Under the pieces are notes generated by a model. The model saw only the letters and a program-made list of their open reading frames with translations, had not been told where the DNA came from and made no database searches. Below are positions 7,967 through 16,250 of a DNA stretch of 64,000 nt, piece after piece. Numbering within the stretch: the first letter of the stretch is position 1; each line of letters starts with the position of its first letter. The translations under genes and the position numbers were made by a program. Origin of the DNA: Variovorax gracilis (GTDB lineage Bacteria > Pseudomonadota > Gammaproteobacteria > Burkholderiales > Burkholderiaceae_C); contig NZ_JASZYF010000004.1 of the NCBI RefSeq assembly GCF_030317115.1, positions 310,001 to 374,000 on the forward strand, read 5' to 3'.

Positions 7967-8956
7967 ATGATGCAGTCGTACTGGATGCAGATGACCGACG
8001 AGTCGACCGTGCTGGAGATGCGCGAGACGGCACCGCCGCAGCCCGGCCCGCAGCAGTTGCTGTTGCGCATGCACGCCGCGTCGCTCAATCGCGGCGAATT
8101 CGTGGCGGGGCATGGCCTGCACGGCCAGCCCGGCAGTTGGAAGGCGATTGGCGGAGAGGGTGCCGGCGAGGTCGTTGCAGTCGGGGCCGGGGTCACGCGC
8201 TTCAAGGCGGGCGACCTGGTCATGGGGCGGTGCTCCGGCGCCTTCTCCGAATACGCGCTGATGGAGGAGATCGAGGCGATGGCCAAGCCCGCCGGTCTGT
8301 CGTGGGAAGAGGCCGCCAGCGTCGCGCTGACCTTCCTCGTGTCGTACGACATGCTGGTGCTGCAGGGGCGGCTCCGGCCCGGCGAGTGGGTGCTGATCAA
8401 CGGCGTGTCGTCCGGCGTGGGCGTCGCATCGCTCCAGTTGGCGAAGGTGCTCGGCGCCAAGGTGATCGGCACCTCGGGTTCGGCCGACAAGCTGGCGCGG
8501 CTGAACACCCTGGGCCTGGATCTCGCCATCTGCACGCGCGCTGCGGACTTCGGCGATGCGGTGATGCGGGCGACGGACCAGCACGGTGCCGACCTCGTCA
8601 TCAACACGGTCGGAGGAACGGTGTTCGCGGAAGACATCCGTGCGATGGCTTTCGAAGGCCGGCTCGCCACGGTGGGCTACGTCGACGGCGTGGTGCATGC
8701 CGAGCTGGACCTCGCGGCCCTGCACGCCAAGCGGCTCACCGTGTTCGGCGTGTCGAACAAGCTGCGCAGCAAGGCACAGCGCGCGGCAGCGATTCCGGGT
8801 TTCGTGGCGGACGTGTTGCCGCACATCGCGGCCGGCCGCATCCGGCCGCAGATCGACAGGGTCTACGACTTTGCGCAACTGAAGGAAGCCAAGGCGACCA
8901 TGGAAAGCGGCGGCCATGTCGGAAAGATCGTGCTGCGCATGCCGGCCGCGGCCTGA
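7967..8956 (+). CDS. Zinc-free medium-chain dehydrogenase, NAD(P)H:quinone oxidoreductase type
   Basis: A 329-residue MDR-superfamily oxidoreductase with an N-terminal GroES-like domain and a Rossmann domain carrying the nucleotide-binding stretch INGVSSGVGVASLQLAK near 140-156. It lacks the structural zinc cysteine cluster and resembles the quinone oxidoreductase or enoyl reductase branch. The ATG at 7967 is preferred because GAGGAG at 7956-7961 is ideally spaced before it; an ATG at 7946 is in frame but lacks such a site. It lies 23 bases behind the crotonase gene and 25 bases before a Bug gene. It probably reduces an unsaturated acyl or ketone intermediate in the same pathway (inferred). 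Confidence 0.9.
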   Translation: MMQSYWMQMTDESTVLEMRETAPPQPGPQQLLLRMHAASLNRGEFVAGHGLHGQPGSWKAIGGEGAGEVVAVGAGVTRFKAGDLVMGRCSGAFSEYALMEEIEAMAKPAGLSWEEAASVALTFLVSYDMLVLQGRLRPGEWVLINGVSSGVGVASLQLAKVLGAKVIGTSGSADKLARLNTLGLDLAICTRAADFGDAVMRATDQHGADLVINTVGGTVFAEDIRAMAFEGRLATVGYVDGVVHAELDLAALHAKRLTVFGVSNKLRSKAQRAAAIPGFVADVLPHIAAGRIRPQIDRVYDFAQLKEAKATMESGGHVGKIVLRMPAAA

Positions 8957-8981
8957 TCCCAAGAACAACAGGAGACAAGAC

Positions 8982-9953
8982 ATGAACATCAACAAGATCG
9001 TCCTCGCAGTGGGCCTGTGCGCGCTCGGAAGCGTTGCGTGGTCGCAGCCCGGGGACTATCCGAGCAAGCCGATTCGCCTCGTTATCGGCTTTGCGCCGGG
9101 TGGCGCGGCCGACTACGTGGCACGCGCCATGAGCGAAGCCTTCGGCAAGGCGCTCGGGCAGCCGGTAGTGGTCGACAACAAGCCGGGCAACGGGTCGAGC
9201 ATCGCGGCGGAACTGGTCGCCAAGGCGCCGGCCGATGGCTACACGCTGCTGATCGCGAGTCCGAGCAGCATCTCCGTCAACCCGGCGCTCAATCCCAAGC
9301 TCTCGTACACGGCGCGCGACCTCGCGCCCGTGACGAAGATGACGACTTCGCCGCTGGTGCTGGCAGTCAACCCTTCCACCGGCATCCGCTCGGTCGCCGA
9401 CCTCATCGCGGCGGCGAAGAAGGACCCCGGCAAGCTCAACTACTCGACCTCGGGCAATGGCTCGGCCCCGCACCTGGGTGCCGCGCTGTTCAGCCAGGTC
9501 ACCGGCGCGGAGATGACGCACATCCCCTATCGCGGCGGCAGCCTGGCGATCCAGTCGGTGATGGCGGGCGATACCCAGCTCACCTTCGGCACCTCGCCCT
9601 CGGTGCTGCCCATGGCCAGCGGCGGGCGCCTGCTCGCGCTGGCCGTGAGCACGCGGGAGCGTTCGCCGCTGGTGCCCAACCTGCCGGGCATGAAGGAGGC
9701 GGGGCTGCCCGACTACAACCTCGAGTTCTGGTACGGCATGTTCGTGCCCGCCGGCACGCCGCCGGCCATCGTCCAGAAGATCTACAACGCGACGGTCGCC
9801 GCGATGCAGCAGCCTTCGGTCAAGGCCTCGCTGGCGCGCGATGGGACCGAGGTGTCCATCTCGTCATCGCCCGAGCAGTTCAGCAGCTTCCTGGCCGAGG
9901 ACGGAAAATTCTGGGTCAAGCTGGTGAAGAGCGCGAACGTCAAGGTCGAGTGA
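8982..9953 (+). CDS. Bug/TctC family solute-binding protein (second of the island)
   Basis: A 323-residue periplasmic binding protein. The signal peptide ends near residue 21 (AWSQ) and is followed by DYPSKPIRLVIGFAPGGAADYVAR, the typical Bug start. AGGAGACA precedes the ATG at 8982 and fixes the start. The same island carries another Bug protein at 4103-5074 on the opposite strand, so two receptors may serve one pathway, either for different substrates or for different affinities. No TctAB permease gene is adjacent. Confidence 0.95.
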   Translation: MNINKIVLAVGLCALGSVAWSQPGDYPSKPIRLVIGFAPGGAADYVARAMSEAFGKALGQPVVVDNKPGNGSSIAAELVAKAPADGYTLLIASPSSISVNPALNPKLSYTARDLAPVTKMTTSPLVLAVNPSTGIRSVADLIAAAKKDPGKLNYSTSGNGSAPHLGAALFSQVTGAEMTHIPYRGGSLAIQSVMAGDTQLTFGTSPSVLPMASGGRLLALAVSTRERSPLVPNLPGMKEAGLPDYNLEFWYGMFVPAGTPPAIVQKIYNATVAAMQQPSVKASLARDGTEVSISSSPEQFSSFLAEDGKFWVKLVKSANVKVE

Positions 9954-9975
9954 GGGTCTGAAGTTAGGATTGCGC

Positions 9976-10659
9976 ATGCCTCCTCCTTCTTCCAGCACCC
10001 GTGGTTCCGCCCTGTCGGAGGGCATCGTCAGCGAGCTCAAGCAACTCATCTACACCGGCGAGTTCAAGCCGGGCGAGCGGCTCAACGAAGCGGCCCTGGC
10101 CCTGCGCATGGGCACCAGCCGTGGTCCGATCCGTGAGGCGATCAAGGTGCTGGCGGGGCTCGGCATCGTCACGGCTGTCGCCAATCGCGGCGTGTATGTG
10201 CGGCAGTTGTCGCTTCGCGAGATGGTCGAGATCTACGAGTTGCGCGCGCTCATGTTCGGCTATGCGGCAGAGCGCGCCTGCGAGCACCTGACCGAAGAGA
10301 CCAAGAAGCAGATGGAAGACCTGCTGTCCGCGATGGACGCCGCCTGCGAAGCGGAAGACGGCACGCTCTACTACGAGCTGAACCTGCAGTTCCACGCCCT
10401 GATCCTCACGCTCTCGAACAATCGCCGCGCCCACCAGGCCTACGACGATTACGTGAAGGAGTTGCACCTGGTGCGGCGCAAGTACTTCAACGCGCCGGGC
10501 AACATGCGCCGATCGAACGTGGAGCATCGTGCGATCTTCGATGCGATCGCGGCATCGAACCGCGCTCGTGCGCGCGCGGCAGCCGAGCGCCATGTGCTGG
10601 CCGGCCGAGAGCGGCTGCTGGCGAACTTCGGCGACCCGCTCTCGCTGCAGGGCGCCTGA
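9976..10659 (+). CDS. GntR family regulator, FCD type (second of the island)
   Basis: A 227-residue regulator with an N-terminal winged helix (RMGTSRGPIREAI near 44-56) and a C-terminal helical FCD sensor domain. The ATG at 9976 is chosen because AGGA at 9966-9969 is 6 bases upstream; the in-frame TTG at 9970 is too close to that site. It is the last gene of the rightward operon, 22 bases after the Bug gene, so its own expression follows the pathway genes. It probably regulates the promoter at 5878-5906, possibly through the 5872-5887 repeat, which differs from the site beside the first GntR gene. Confidence 0.92.
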   Translation: MPPPSSSTRGSALSEGIVSELKQLIYTGEFKPGERLNEAALALRMGTSRGPIREAIKVLAGLGIVTAVANRGVYVRQLSLREMVEIYELRALMFGYAAERACEHLTEETKKQMEDLLSAMDAACEAEDGTLYYELNLQFHALILTLSNNRRAHQAYDDYVKELHLVRRKYFNAPGNMRRSNVEHRAIFDAIAASNRARARAAAERHVLAGRERLLANFGDPLSLQGA

Positions 10660-10714
10660 CGCGCAGCCAAGCCCAGCGCACTGTCGAAGGCAGGGCGAGC
10701 CTGGGGGCGAGCTT

Positions 10715-11497
10715 TCAGGCCCTTCGCTTGAACATGGCCGAGCCACCGCTGGCCAGGGCGACGTCATAGGCGGTCGCAAGCAGGGCAGGGGCGAGTGCGA
10801 GCATGCGTTCCTCCGTCAGCCGCACCGATGGACCTGCAATGGTGATCACGCCGATGGCCGCGCCGTTGCCGCTGCGCACCGGCGCGGCCATCGCCGCCAT
10901 GGCGGGCGCAAACACCTCGTTGATCATGCTGAAGCCGCGCTTGCGTGCCGCCCGGATGTAGGCCAGCAGGGCCTTGACCGTGGTCGGCGCCTTGGGGCCG
11001 AAGTCTTCCGGTTTGCCGAAGCCCTGCTTGGCGACCAGCTCCAGGGCTTGTTCGTCCGTCATGGTCGAGAACCACGCATGGCCCGCGGAGCTGCATGACA
11101 GGTTGACGGAAAGGCCCATGTCCGGGTCGTAGCGCAAGCCGTGCGTCGCGCCCTGCGCCTTGGCGACGAAGGTCAGCTCGTCGCCGTCCACGACCGCCAG
11201 CCGCACGAGTTCGCCCGACTCGGCGGCCAGCCGGTCGAGCAGCGGCTGCGCGACATCGACGATGCCGCTGTTGCTCAGGAAGCTGAGTCCCAGCGACACC
11301 AGCTTCATGGTCAGGGTGTAGTCGCCGTGGCGCTGGTCCTGCCGGACATAGCCGTTGCGCACCAGCTCGGCCAGAAGCCGATGGGTGGCGCTCAGTGGCA
11401 TTTCGAGGTCGGCGGCCAAGGCCGACAGTGCACTCCCGCCAGGGTGCCGTGCCAGGTGCTCCATCAGTTTGAAGCTGCGTTCGAGTATTGAGCTCAT
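10715..11497 (-). CDS. IclR family transcriptional regulator
   Basis: A 260-residue regulator: N-terminal winged helix-turn-helix (about 1-65, LSATHRLLAELVRNGYV) and a C-terminal IclR effector domain with the CSSAGHAWFSTM segment and a GPSVRLT end. The ATG at 11497 is preferred over one at 11527 because it begins directly with the family start MSSILERSFKLMEHL. It is divergent from the TRAP transporter operon and very likely controls it, since an IclR-type operator lies between them (11604-11618). The effector is probably the aromatic or alicyclic acid taken up by the transporter. The 55-base gap to the convergent GntR gene at 10659 shows no clear terminator. Confidence 0.93.
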   Translation of the reverse strand: MSSILERSFKLMEHLARHPGGSALSALAADLEMPLSATHRLLAELVRNGYVRQDQRHGDYTLTMKLVSLGLSFLSNSGIVDVAQPLLDRLAAESGELVRLAVVDGDELTFVAKAQGATHGLRYDPDMGLSVNLSCSSAGHAWFSTMTDEQALELVAKQGFGKPEDFGPKAPTTVKALLAYIRAARKRGFSMINEVFAPAMAAMAAPVRSGNGAAIGVITIAGPSVRLTEERMLALAPALLATAYDVALASGGSAMFKRRA

Positions 11498-11575
11498 GGA
11501 ATCTCTTGGGGACCGGTGGACCGGCATGCGTCGCGACGACGTTGCCGGATCGGAGCATGACCCTAATCCGGTTCG

Positions 11576-11604
11576 TTGGCATTTTGTAAAGTGTTTTCAC
11601 TAAT
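11576..11604 (+). promoter_or_regulatory. Probable promoter of the TRAP transporter operon
   Basis: TTGGCA at 11576-11581 and ACTAAT at 11599-11604 are 17 bases apart and match sigma70 boxes at 5 of 6 and 4 of 6 positions. The start point would fall near 11611, inside the IclR-type palindrome, and leave a leader of about 110 bases before the first gene. Confidence 0.45.
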
Positions 11605-11618
11605 GGAAAGTTTTTCCA
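11604..11618. promoter_or_regulatory. IclR-type operator
   Basis: TGGAAAGTTTTTCCA has perfect 6-bp arms (TGGAAA/TTTCCA) and a 3-base spacer. This agrees with the TGGAAA-N3-TTTCCA pattern described for IclR of enteric bacteria. It lies between the IclR gene and the TRAP operon, overlapping the likely transcription start. A related half-pattern, GTGTTTTCACTAA, lies just upstream at 11591-11603. Confidence 0.65.
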
Positions 11619-11719
11619 CTAAACGAATATCATCGCGCCGTTTTCCGGCGGCTCGTCCTTTCTCTTCTTCGTCCGAGGACGTGCTGCTGTTTGTCGACCT
11701 TCCACATATGGAGACTGTC

Positions 11720-12724
11720 TTGAGACTTCTTTTCCGCACCCTCGCAGTGGCCGGCCTGACCCTCGCCATGGCCGCACCGGTCCTCGCACAGGAGCACGAG
11801 CGCGTCATCCGTTTCGGCCACCTCAACAACGCCGACCACCCGGTGAGCTTCGGCGTCAAGCGCTTCGCCGAGCTGCTGGCGGCCAAGAGCGGCGGCAAGA
11901 TGAAGGTGCAGGAATTCCCGGCCTCCCAGCTCGGCAACGAGATGCAGCAGCAGTCCGCGCTGCAGGGCGGCGTGCAGCAGATGTCCGCGCCGGCCACGAC
12001 CTCGCTGGCCGGTATCGTCAAGGAGTTCGGCCTGGTCGACTTCCCCTTTGCCGTCGCCAACTTCGCGCAGGCGGATGCGCTGCTCGACGGCCCGCTCGGC
12101 CAGACGCTGATCTCCAAGCTGCCTGAAAAGGGCCTGGTCGCGCTGGGTTACTGGGACCTCGGATTCCGCAACGTCACGAACAGCAAGCGGCCGATCGGCA
12201 AGCCCGAGGACCTGGAGGGCCTCAAGATCCGTGTGATCCCGAACCCTGTGTTCCTCGAGACTTTCAAGGCCTTCAAGGCCAACCCGGTGCCGATGCCTTT
12301 CGCGGAGCTCTACGGTGCGCTCGAGGCAAAGGCCGTGGACGGCCAGGAAAACCCGTTCTCGGTGATCCTGTCGAACAAGTTCTTCGAAGTGCAGAAGTAC
12401 CTGAGCGCGACCAACCACGTCTATGCGGCCAACATCGTGCTCGTCAGCAAGAAGTTCTGGGACGGTCTCTCGCCCACCGAGCAGAAGTGGATGCGCGAGG
12501 CCGCCGATGAAGCGCGTGGCTACCAGCGCCAGGTGAGCCGTGCGGCGGCGCAGCGTGCCGTGGGCGACCTGCAGGCCAAGGGCATGCAGTTCAACGAAGT
12601 CACGCCGGCCGAGCAGGCCCGCATGCGCCAGATCGCGAAGCCCGTCATCGACAAGTTCGCGGCCAGCTACGACCCGGCGGTCGTCAAGCTCTACAACGAC
12701 GAGCTGGCCCGCATCCGCAAGTAA
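11720..12724 (+). CDS. TRAP transporter substrate-binding protein, DctP family (first copy)
   Basis: A 334-residue periplasmic receptor with signal peptide 1-24 (ends VLAQ) and the DctP fold; conserved segments include YWDLGFRNVTNSKRP and KAVDGQENP. A TTG start at 11720 is preferred: GGAGAC lies 4 bases upstream, and the resulting protein is the same length (334) as its paralogue at 15150, with the same 24-residue signal peptide. An in-frame ATG at 11708 has no ribosome site. It is the first gene of the operon facing the IclR regulator. Two complete receptors flanking one permease pair is unusual. Confidence 0.93.
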   Translation: MRLLFRTLAVAGLTLAMAAPVLAQEHERVIRFGHLNNADHPVSFGVKRFAELLAAKSGGKMKVQEFPASQLGNEMQQQSALQGGVQQMSAPATTSLAGIVKEFGLVDFPFAVANFAQADALLDGPLGQTLISKLPEKGLVALGYWDLGFRNVTNSKRPIGKPEDLEGLKIRVIPNPVFLETFKAFKANPVPMPFAELYGALEAKAVDGQENPFSVILSNKFFEVQKYLSATNHVYAANIVLVSKKFWDGLSPTEQKWMREAADEARGYQRQVSRAAAQRAVGDLQAKGMQFNEVTPAEQARMRQIAKPVIDKFAASYDPAVVKLYNDELARIRK

Positions 12725-12747
12725 AGAGCCGCACCGGCAAGCACCCC

Positions 12748-13191
12748 ATGAAGATCCTCGTATTGCACGGCCCCAACCTGAACCTGTTCGGGCGCCGGGA
12801 GCCCCACATCTACGGCAAGACCACTCTGGCCGAGATCAACGCGCGCCTCGAAAAGCTGGCGCTTGACCTCAACGTGACGCTGGAGATCATCCAGTCGAAC
12901 CACGAGGGAGACCTCATTGACTTCCTGCACAAGAACATCGACGAGGCGCAGGGTGCGCTGGTCAACCCGGCGGGATTGACGCAACATGGCGTCCCGCTGC
13001 ACGACGCGATCAAGGCCATGCCCTTCCCGACGCTGGAAGTCCACATGTCCAACATCGCGGCGCGCGAAACGTGGCGTGCGCACTCGATCATCTCGCCGGC
13101 CGTGAAGGGCACCATCCAGGGCCTGGGACCGCAGTCCTACCTGGCTGCGCTCCGCGCGCTGGTCGAGATCCAGCGCGACGCCGGAGCCTGA
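12748..13191 (+). CDS. aroQ: Type II 3-dehydroquinate dehydratase, divergent
   Basis: A 147-residue protein of the type II dehydroquinase family, which interconverts 3-dehydroquinate and 3-dehydroshikimate. Key residues are present: Asn10 (GPNLN), Arg17 in GRREP, Tyr22 in YGKT, Asn73 in NPAGL, Glu97 and His99 in EVHMSN, and Arg110. The usual THTS substrate loop is changed to TQHG (78-81). It lies inside a TRAP transporter operon, 23 bases after the first receptor gene, which points to catabolism of imported quinate, dehydroquinate or a related acid rather than biosynthesis. The altered loop leaves open a different substrate. Confidence 0.88.
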   Translation: MKILVLHGPNLNLFGRREPHIYGKTTLAEINARLEKLALDLNVTLEIIQSNHEGDLIDFLHKNIDEAQGALVNPAGLTQHGVPLHDAIKAMPFPTLEVHMSNIAARETWRAHSIISPAVKGTIQGLGPQSYLAALRALVEIQRDAGA

Positions 13192-13246
13192 TGCGCCCGC
13201 AAGCGGTCTGAGCTCGTGGCCCGGGATTCACAGAGAGACAAACAAC

Positions 13247-13837
13247 ATGAATCGATGGATTGACCGATGCTGCACCGGCATCGAAGCAGTGATCGCCTTC
13301 TTCCTCGCGGTGATGGTGGTGCTGGTGTTCGGCAACGTGGTGCTGCGCTACGGCTTCAACTCGGGCATCACCGTGTCCGAGGAAGTCTCGCGCTGGCTCT
13401 TCATCTGGGTGACCTTCCTTGGCGCCGTCGTGGCCCTCAAGGAGCACGGCCACCTCGGAGTCGACATGGTGGTGCAGAGGCTGCCTCCCGCGGGCAAGAA
13501 GATCTGTCTTGCGCTCGGCCACCTCGTCATGCTGTACATCGTCTGGCTGCTCTTCCAGGGTAGCGTGGCCCAGGCCCGCATCAACTGGGATGTCACGGCG
13601 CCCGTCACCGGGGCGTCGATGGCGGTGGTCTATTCGTCGGGCATCGTCTTCTCGGTGCTGGCCGCGTTCATCCTGGCGCTCGACCTCTACCGGCTGCTGA
13701 CCGGGCAGATTGCCGAGAAGGACCTCGTCATGGTCCAGGAGTCGGAAGAGGCCGTGCAACTGCAGCAGATCCTCGGCTCGGCATCGGAGCCCGAGAAAGC
13801 GTCCGCCCCTGAATTCGCGCACGGGAGCAAGAAATGA
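13247..13837 (+). CDS. TRAP transporter small permease subunit, DctQ type
   Basis: A 196-residue membrane protein with four predicted helices (about 10-32, 50-66, 85-107, 128-150) and the family pattern EEVSRWLFIWVTFLGAVVALKEHGHLGVD near 44-72. The C-terminal 40 residues are a charged tail. The last codons overlap the large permease start by the ATGA at 13834-13837, so translation is coupled. It forms the membrane complex with the DctM subunit. Confidence 0.94.
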   Translation: MNRWIDRCCTGIEAVIAFFLAVMVVLVFGNVVLRYGFNSGITVSEEVSRWLFIWVTFLGAVVALKEHGHLGVDMVVQRLPPAGKKICLALGHLVMLYIVWLLFQGSVAQARINWDVTAPVTGASMAVVYSSGIVFSVLAAFILALDLYRLLTGQIAEKDLVMVQESEEAVQLQQILGSASEPEKASAPEFAHGSKK

Positions 13838-15114
13838 CCATCCTTGTCTTCGTGGGCTCCCTGCTCCTCGCCATGGCGATGGGCATTCCGATCGCTTTCT
13901 CGCTGCTGGCGAGCGGCGTGGCGCTGATGTGGCATCTGGACTTGTTCGATGCACAGATCCTTGCGCAGAACGTCATCGGCGGTGCCGACAGCTTCCCGCT
14001 GCTGGCCGTTCCCTTCTTCATGCTGGCCGGCGAGATCATGAACGTCGGCGGGCTGTCCAAGCGCATCGTCGATTTCGCGCTGGCACTGGTCGGCCACGTG
14101 AAGGGCGGGCTGGGCTACGTCACCATCCTGGCCGGATGCCTGCTGTCGGCGTTGTCGGGCTCGGCGGTTGCCGACGCGGCTGCGCTCACCGCCTTGCTGC
14201 TGCCCATGATGGTCAAGGCCGGGCACGACAAGGCGCGTGCCGGCGGGCTGATCGCGGCGACCGGCGTCATCGGCCCCGTCATTCCCCCGAGCATCGGCCT
14301 CGTGATCTTCGGCGTCGCGGCCAACGTCTCGATCTCCAAGCTCTTCCTCGCCGCGATCGTGCCGGGCCTGCTGATCGGTGCCGCGCTGTGGCTCACCTGG
14401 GCGTGGCTCGTTCGTCGCGAAAAGATCATTCCGCCGCCGCGCAAGTCGCCGGCCGAGATCCTGACCGCGTTCCGTCGCGCCCTGTGGGCACTGATGCTGC
14501 CGCTGATCATCCTGGTGGGCCTGCGCATGGGCGTCTTCACGCCCACCGAGGCGGCCGTGGTGGCTGCGGTGTACGCGCTGTTCGTGTCGACCGTGATCTA
14601 CCGTGAGCTGACCTGGAAGGATCTGCACAGCATCTTCGTCGGCGCGGCGAAGACCAGCGCCATCGTCATGTTCCTGATCGCCGCCGCGATGGTGAGCGCC
14701 TGGCTCATCACCGTGGCCGACCTGCCGTCGAAGGTGGTCGGGCTGCTGCAGCCCTTCATGGGCAACAAGATCCTGCTGATGTTCGCGATCATGGTGCTCG
14801 TGATGATCGTGGGCACGGCCATGGACATGACGCCGACCATCCTGATCCTCACGCCCGTGCTGATGCCGATCGTGAAGGCCGCAGGCATCGACCCGGTGTA
14901 CTTCGGCGTGTTGTTCATCATCAACAACTCCATCGGCCTCGTCACGCCGCCCGTGGGCACCGTGCTCAACGTGGTGGCCGGCGTAGGGAAGATATCGATG
15001 GACGACGTCACGCGCGGTGTGGTGCCATTCATGATCGCGGAGTTCGTGATCATGTTCATCATGGTTCTGTTCCCGTGGTTGGTCATATGGCCGGCGAAGC
15101 TGTTCGGCGGTTGA
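13834..15114 (+). CDS. TRAP transporter large permease subunit, DctM type
   Basis: A 426-residue integral membrane protein with about 12 predicted helices. DctM features include PFFMLAGEIMNVGGLSKRIVDFA near 63-85, LSGSAVADAAAL near 108-119, VIPPSIGLVIFG near 149-160 and NNSIGLVTPPVGTVLNV near 365-381. It catalyses sodium-driven uptake of the ligand delivered by the two DctP proteins. Length is normal and the start overlaps the DctQ stop. Confidence 0.96.
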   Translation: MTILVFVGSLLLAMAMGIPIAFSLLASGVALMWHLDLFDAQILAQNVIGGADSFPLLAVPFFMLAGEIMNVGGLSKRIVDFALALVGHVKGGLGYVTILAGCLLSALSGSAVADAAALTALLLPMMVKAGHDKARAGGLIAATGVIGPVIPPSIGLVIFGVAANVSISKLFLAAIVPGLLIGAALWLTWAWLVRREKIIPPPRKSPAEILTAFRRALWALMLPLIILVGLRMGVFTPTEAAVVAAVYALFVSTVIYRELTWKDLHSIFVGAAKTSAIVMFLIAAAMVSAWLITVADLPSKVVGLLQPFMGNKILLMFAIMVLVMIVGTAMDMTPTILILTPVLMPIVKAAGIDPVYFGVLFIINNSIGLVTPPVGTVLNVVAGVGKISMDDVTRGVVPFMIAEFVIMFIMVLFPWLVIWPAKLFGG

Positions 15115-15149
15115 GCTGATTTCCCAAAAACTCTAGAGGAGACTCGTCC

Positions 15150-16154
15150 ATGTCCCGTTTCATCCAGAAGACGCTGTTGGCAGCCGTCGCCGTGCTCGCG
15201 ATGACCACCGCTGGCGCCCAGGTCAAGGAGCGCACGCTGAAGTTCGCGTTCCAGAACCAGACCGGCCATCCCCAGGCGCAAGGTGCGCAGAAGTTCGCAG
15301 ACCTGGTGGCCGAGAAGTCGGGCAAGAAGATCACGGTCAAGCTCTTCCCCGGCGGCTCGCTGGGCGGGGACTTGCAGACGGTCTCCGCGCTGCAGGGCGG
15401 CACCGTCGAGATGACGGTCCTCAACGCCGGCATCCTGACCGCGCAGGTGAAGGAGTTCGCCGCGTACGACTTCCCCTTCCTCTTCAACAACGGACAGGAA
15501 GCGGATGCGGTCACCGATGGCCCCTTCGGCCAGAAGCTGATGGCGAAGCTCGAGGAGAAGGGCCTGCACGGTCTCGGCTACTGGGACCTGGGCTTCCGCA
15601 ACCTGACGAACAGCAAGCGCCCGATCGCGAAGGCCGACGACATCGCCGGGCTGAAGATCCGCGTGATCCAGTCGCCGATCTACATCGACCTCTTCAATAC
15701 GCTGGGCGCCAACGCAACGCCGCTGCCTTTCCCCGAGCTGTACTCGGCGCTGGACCAGAAGGCGGTGGATGGGCAGGAGAACCCCAACACCGTGATCCTG
15801 TCTTCCAAGTTCGCCGAGGTGCAGAAGCACCTCACGCAGACGCGCCACATCTACAACCCGCAGGCGCTGATCGTCAGCAAGAAGACCTGGGACGGCATGA
15901 GCGCCGAGGAGAAGAAGATCATCAGCGACGCCGCGACCGAAGCGACGACCTTCCAGCGCCAGGTGTCCCGCGGCGCTGCCGACAGCGCGCTCGAAGCCCT
16001 CAAGACGGCCGGCATGACCGTCACCGAGCTGCCCCCGGCCGAGATGGCCAAGCTGCGCGAGAAGGTGAAGCCGGTGATCGAGAAGTACACGGCTTCCGTC
16101 GGCGACGCCACCGTCAAGGAACTGATGGCCGAGATCGCCAAGGTCCGCAAGTAG
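15150..16154 (+). CDS. TRAP transporter substrate-binding protein, DctP family (second copy)
   Basis: A 334-residue periplasmic receptor, signal peptide 1-24 (ends AGAQ). It aligns without gaps over its whole length with the receptor at 11720, with roughly half of residues identical by eye, including YWDLGFRNLTNSKRP and QKAVDGQENPNTVILS. AGAGGAGAC precedes the ATG. The many differences in the central binding region suggest a ligand that is related but not the same. It lies 35 bases behind the large permease and closes the transporter part of the operon. Confidence 0.95.
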   Translation: MSRFIQKTLLAAVAVLAMTTAGAQVKERTLKFAFQNQTGHPQAQGAQKFADLVAEKSGKKITVKLFPGGSLGGDLQTVSALQGGTVEMTVLNAGILTAQVKEFAAYDFPFLFNNGQEADAVTDGPFGQKLMAKLEEKGLHGLGYWDLGFRNLTNSKRPIAKADDIAGLKIRVIQSPIYIDLFNTLGANATPLPFPELYSALDQKAVDGQENPNTVILSSKFAEVQKHLTQTRHIYNPQALIVSKKTWDGMSAEEKKIISDAATEATTFQRQVSRGAADSALEALKTAGMTVTELPPAEMAKLREKVKPVIEKYTASVGDATVKELMAEIAKVRK

Positions 16155-16250
16155 GAAGCCGCTTTCGTTCGCCTTGGCATCCAGCGCCGGTGACGGCAGA
16201 CTCGGGGACGTCGGAAATGCGTTTCCCTTGGCAAGCCCTGGAGGTCATCG

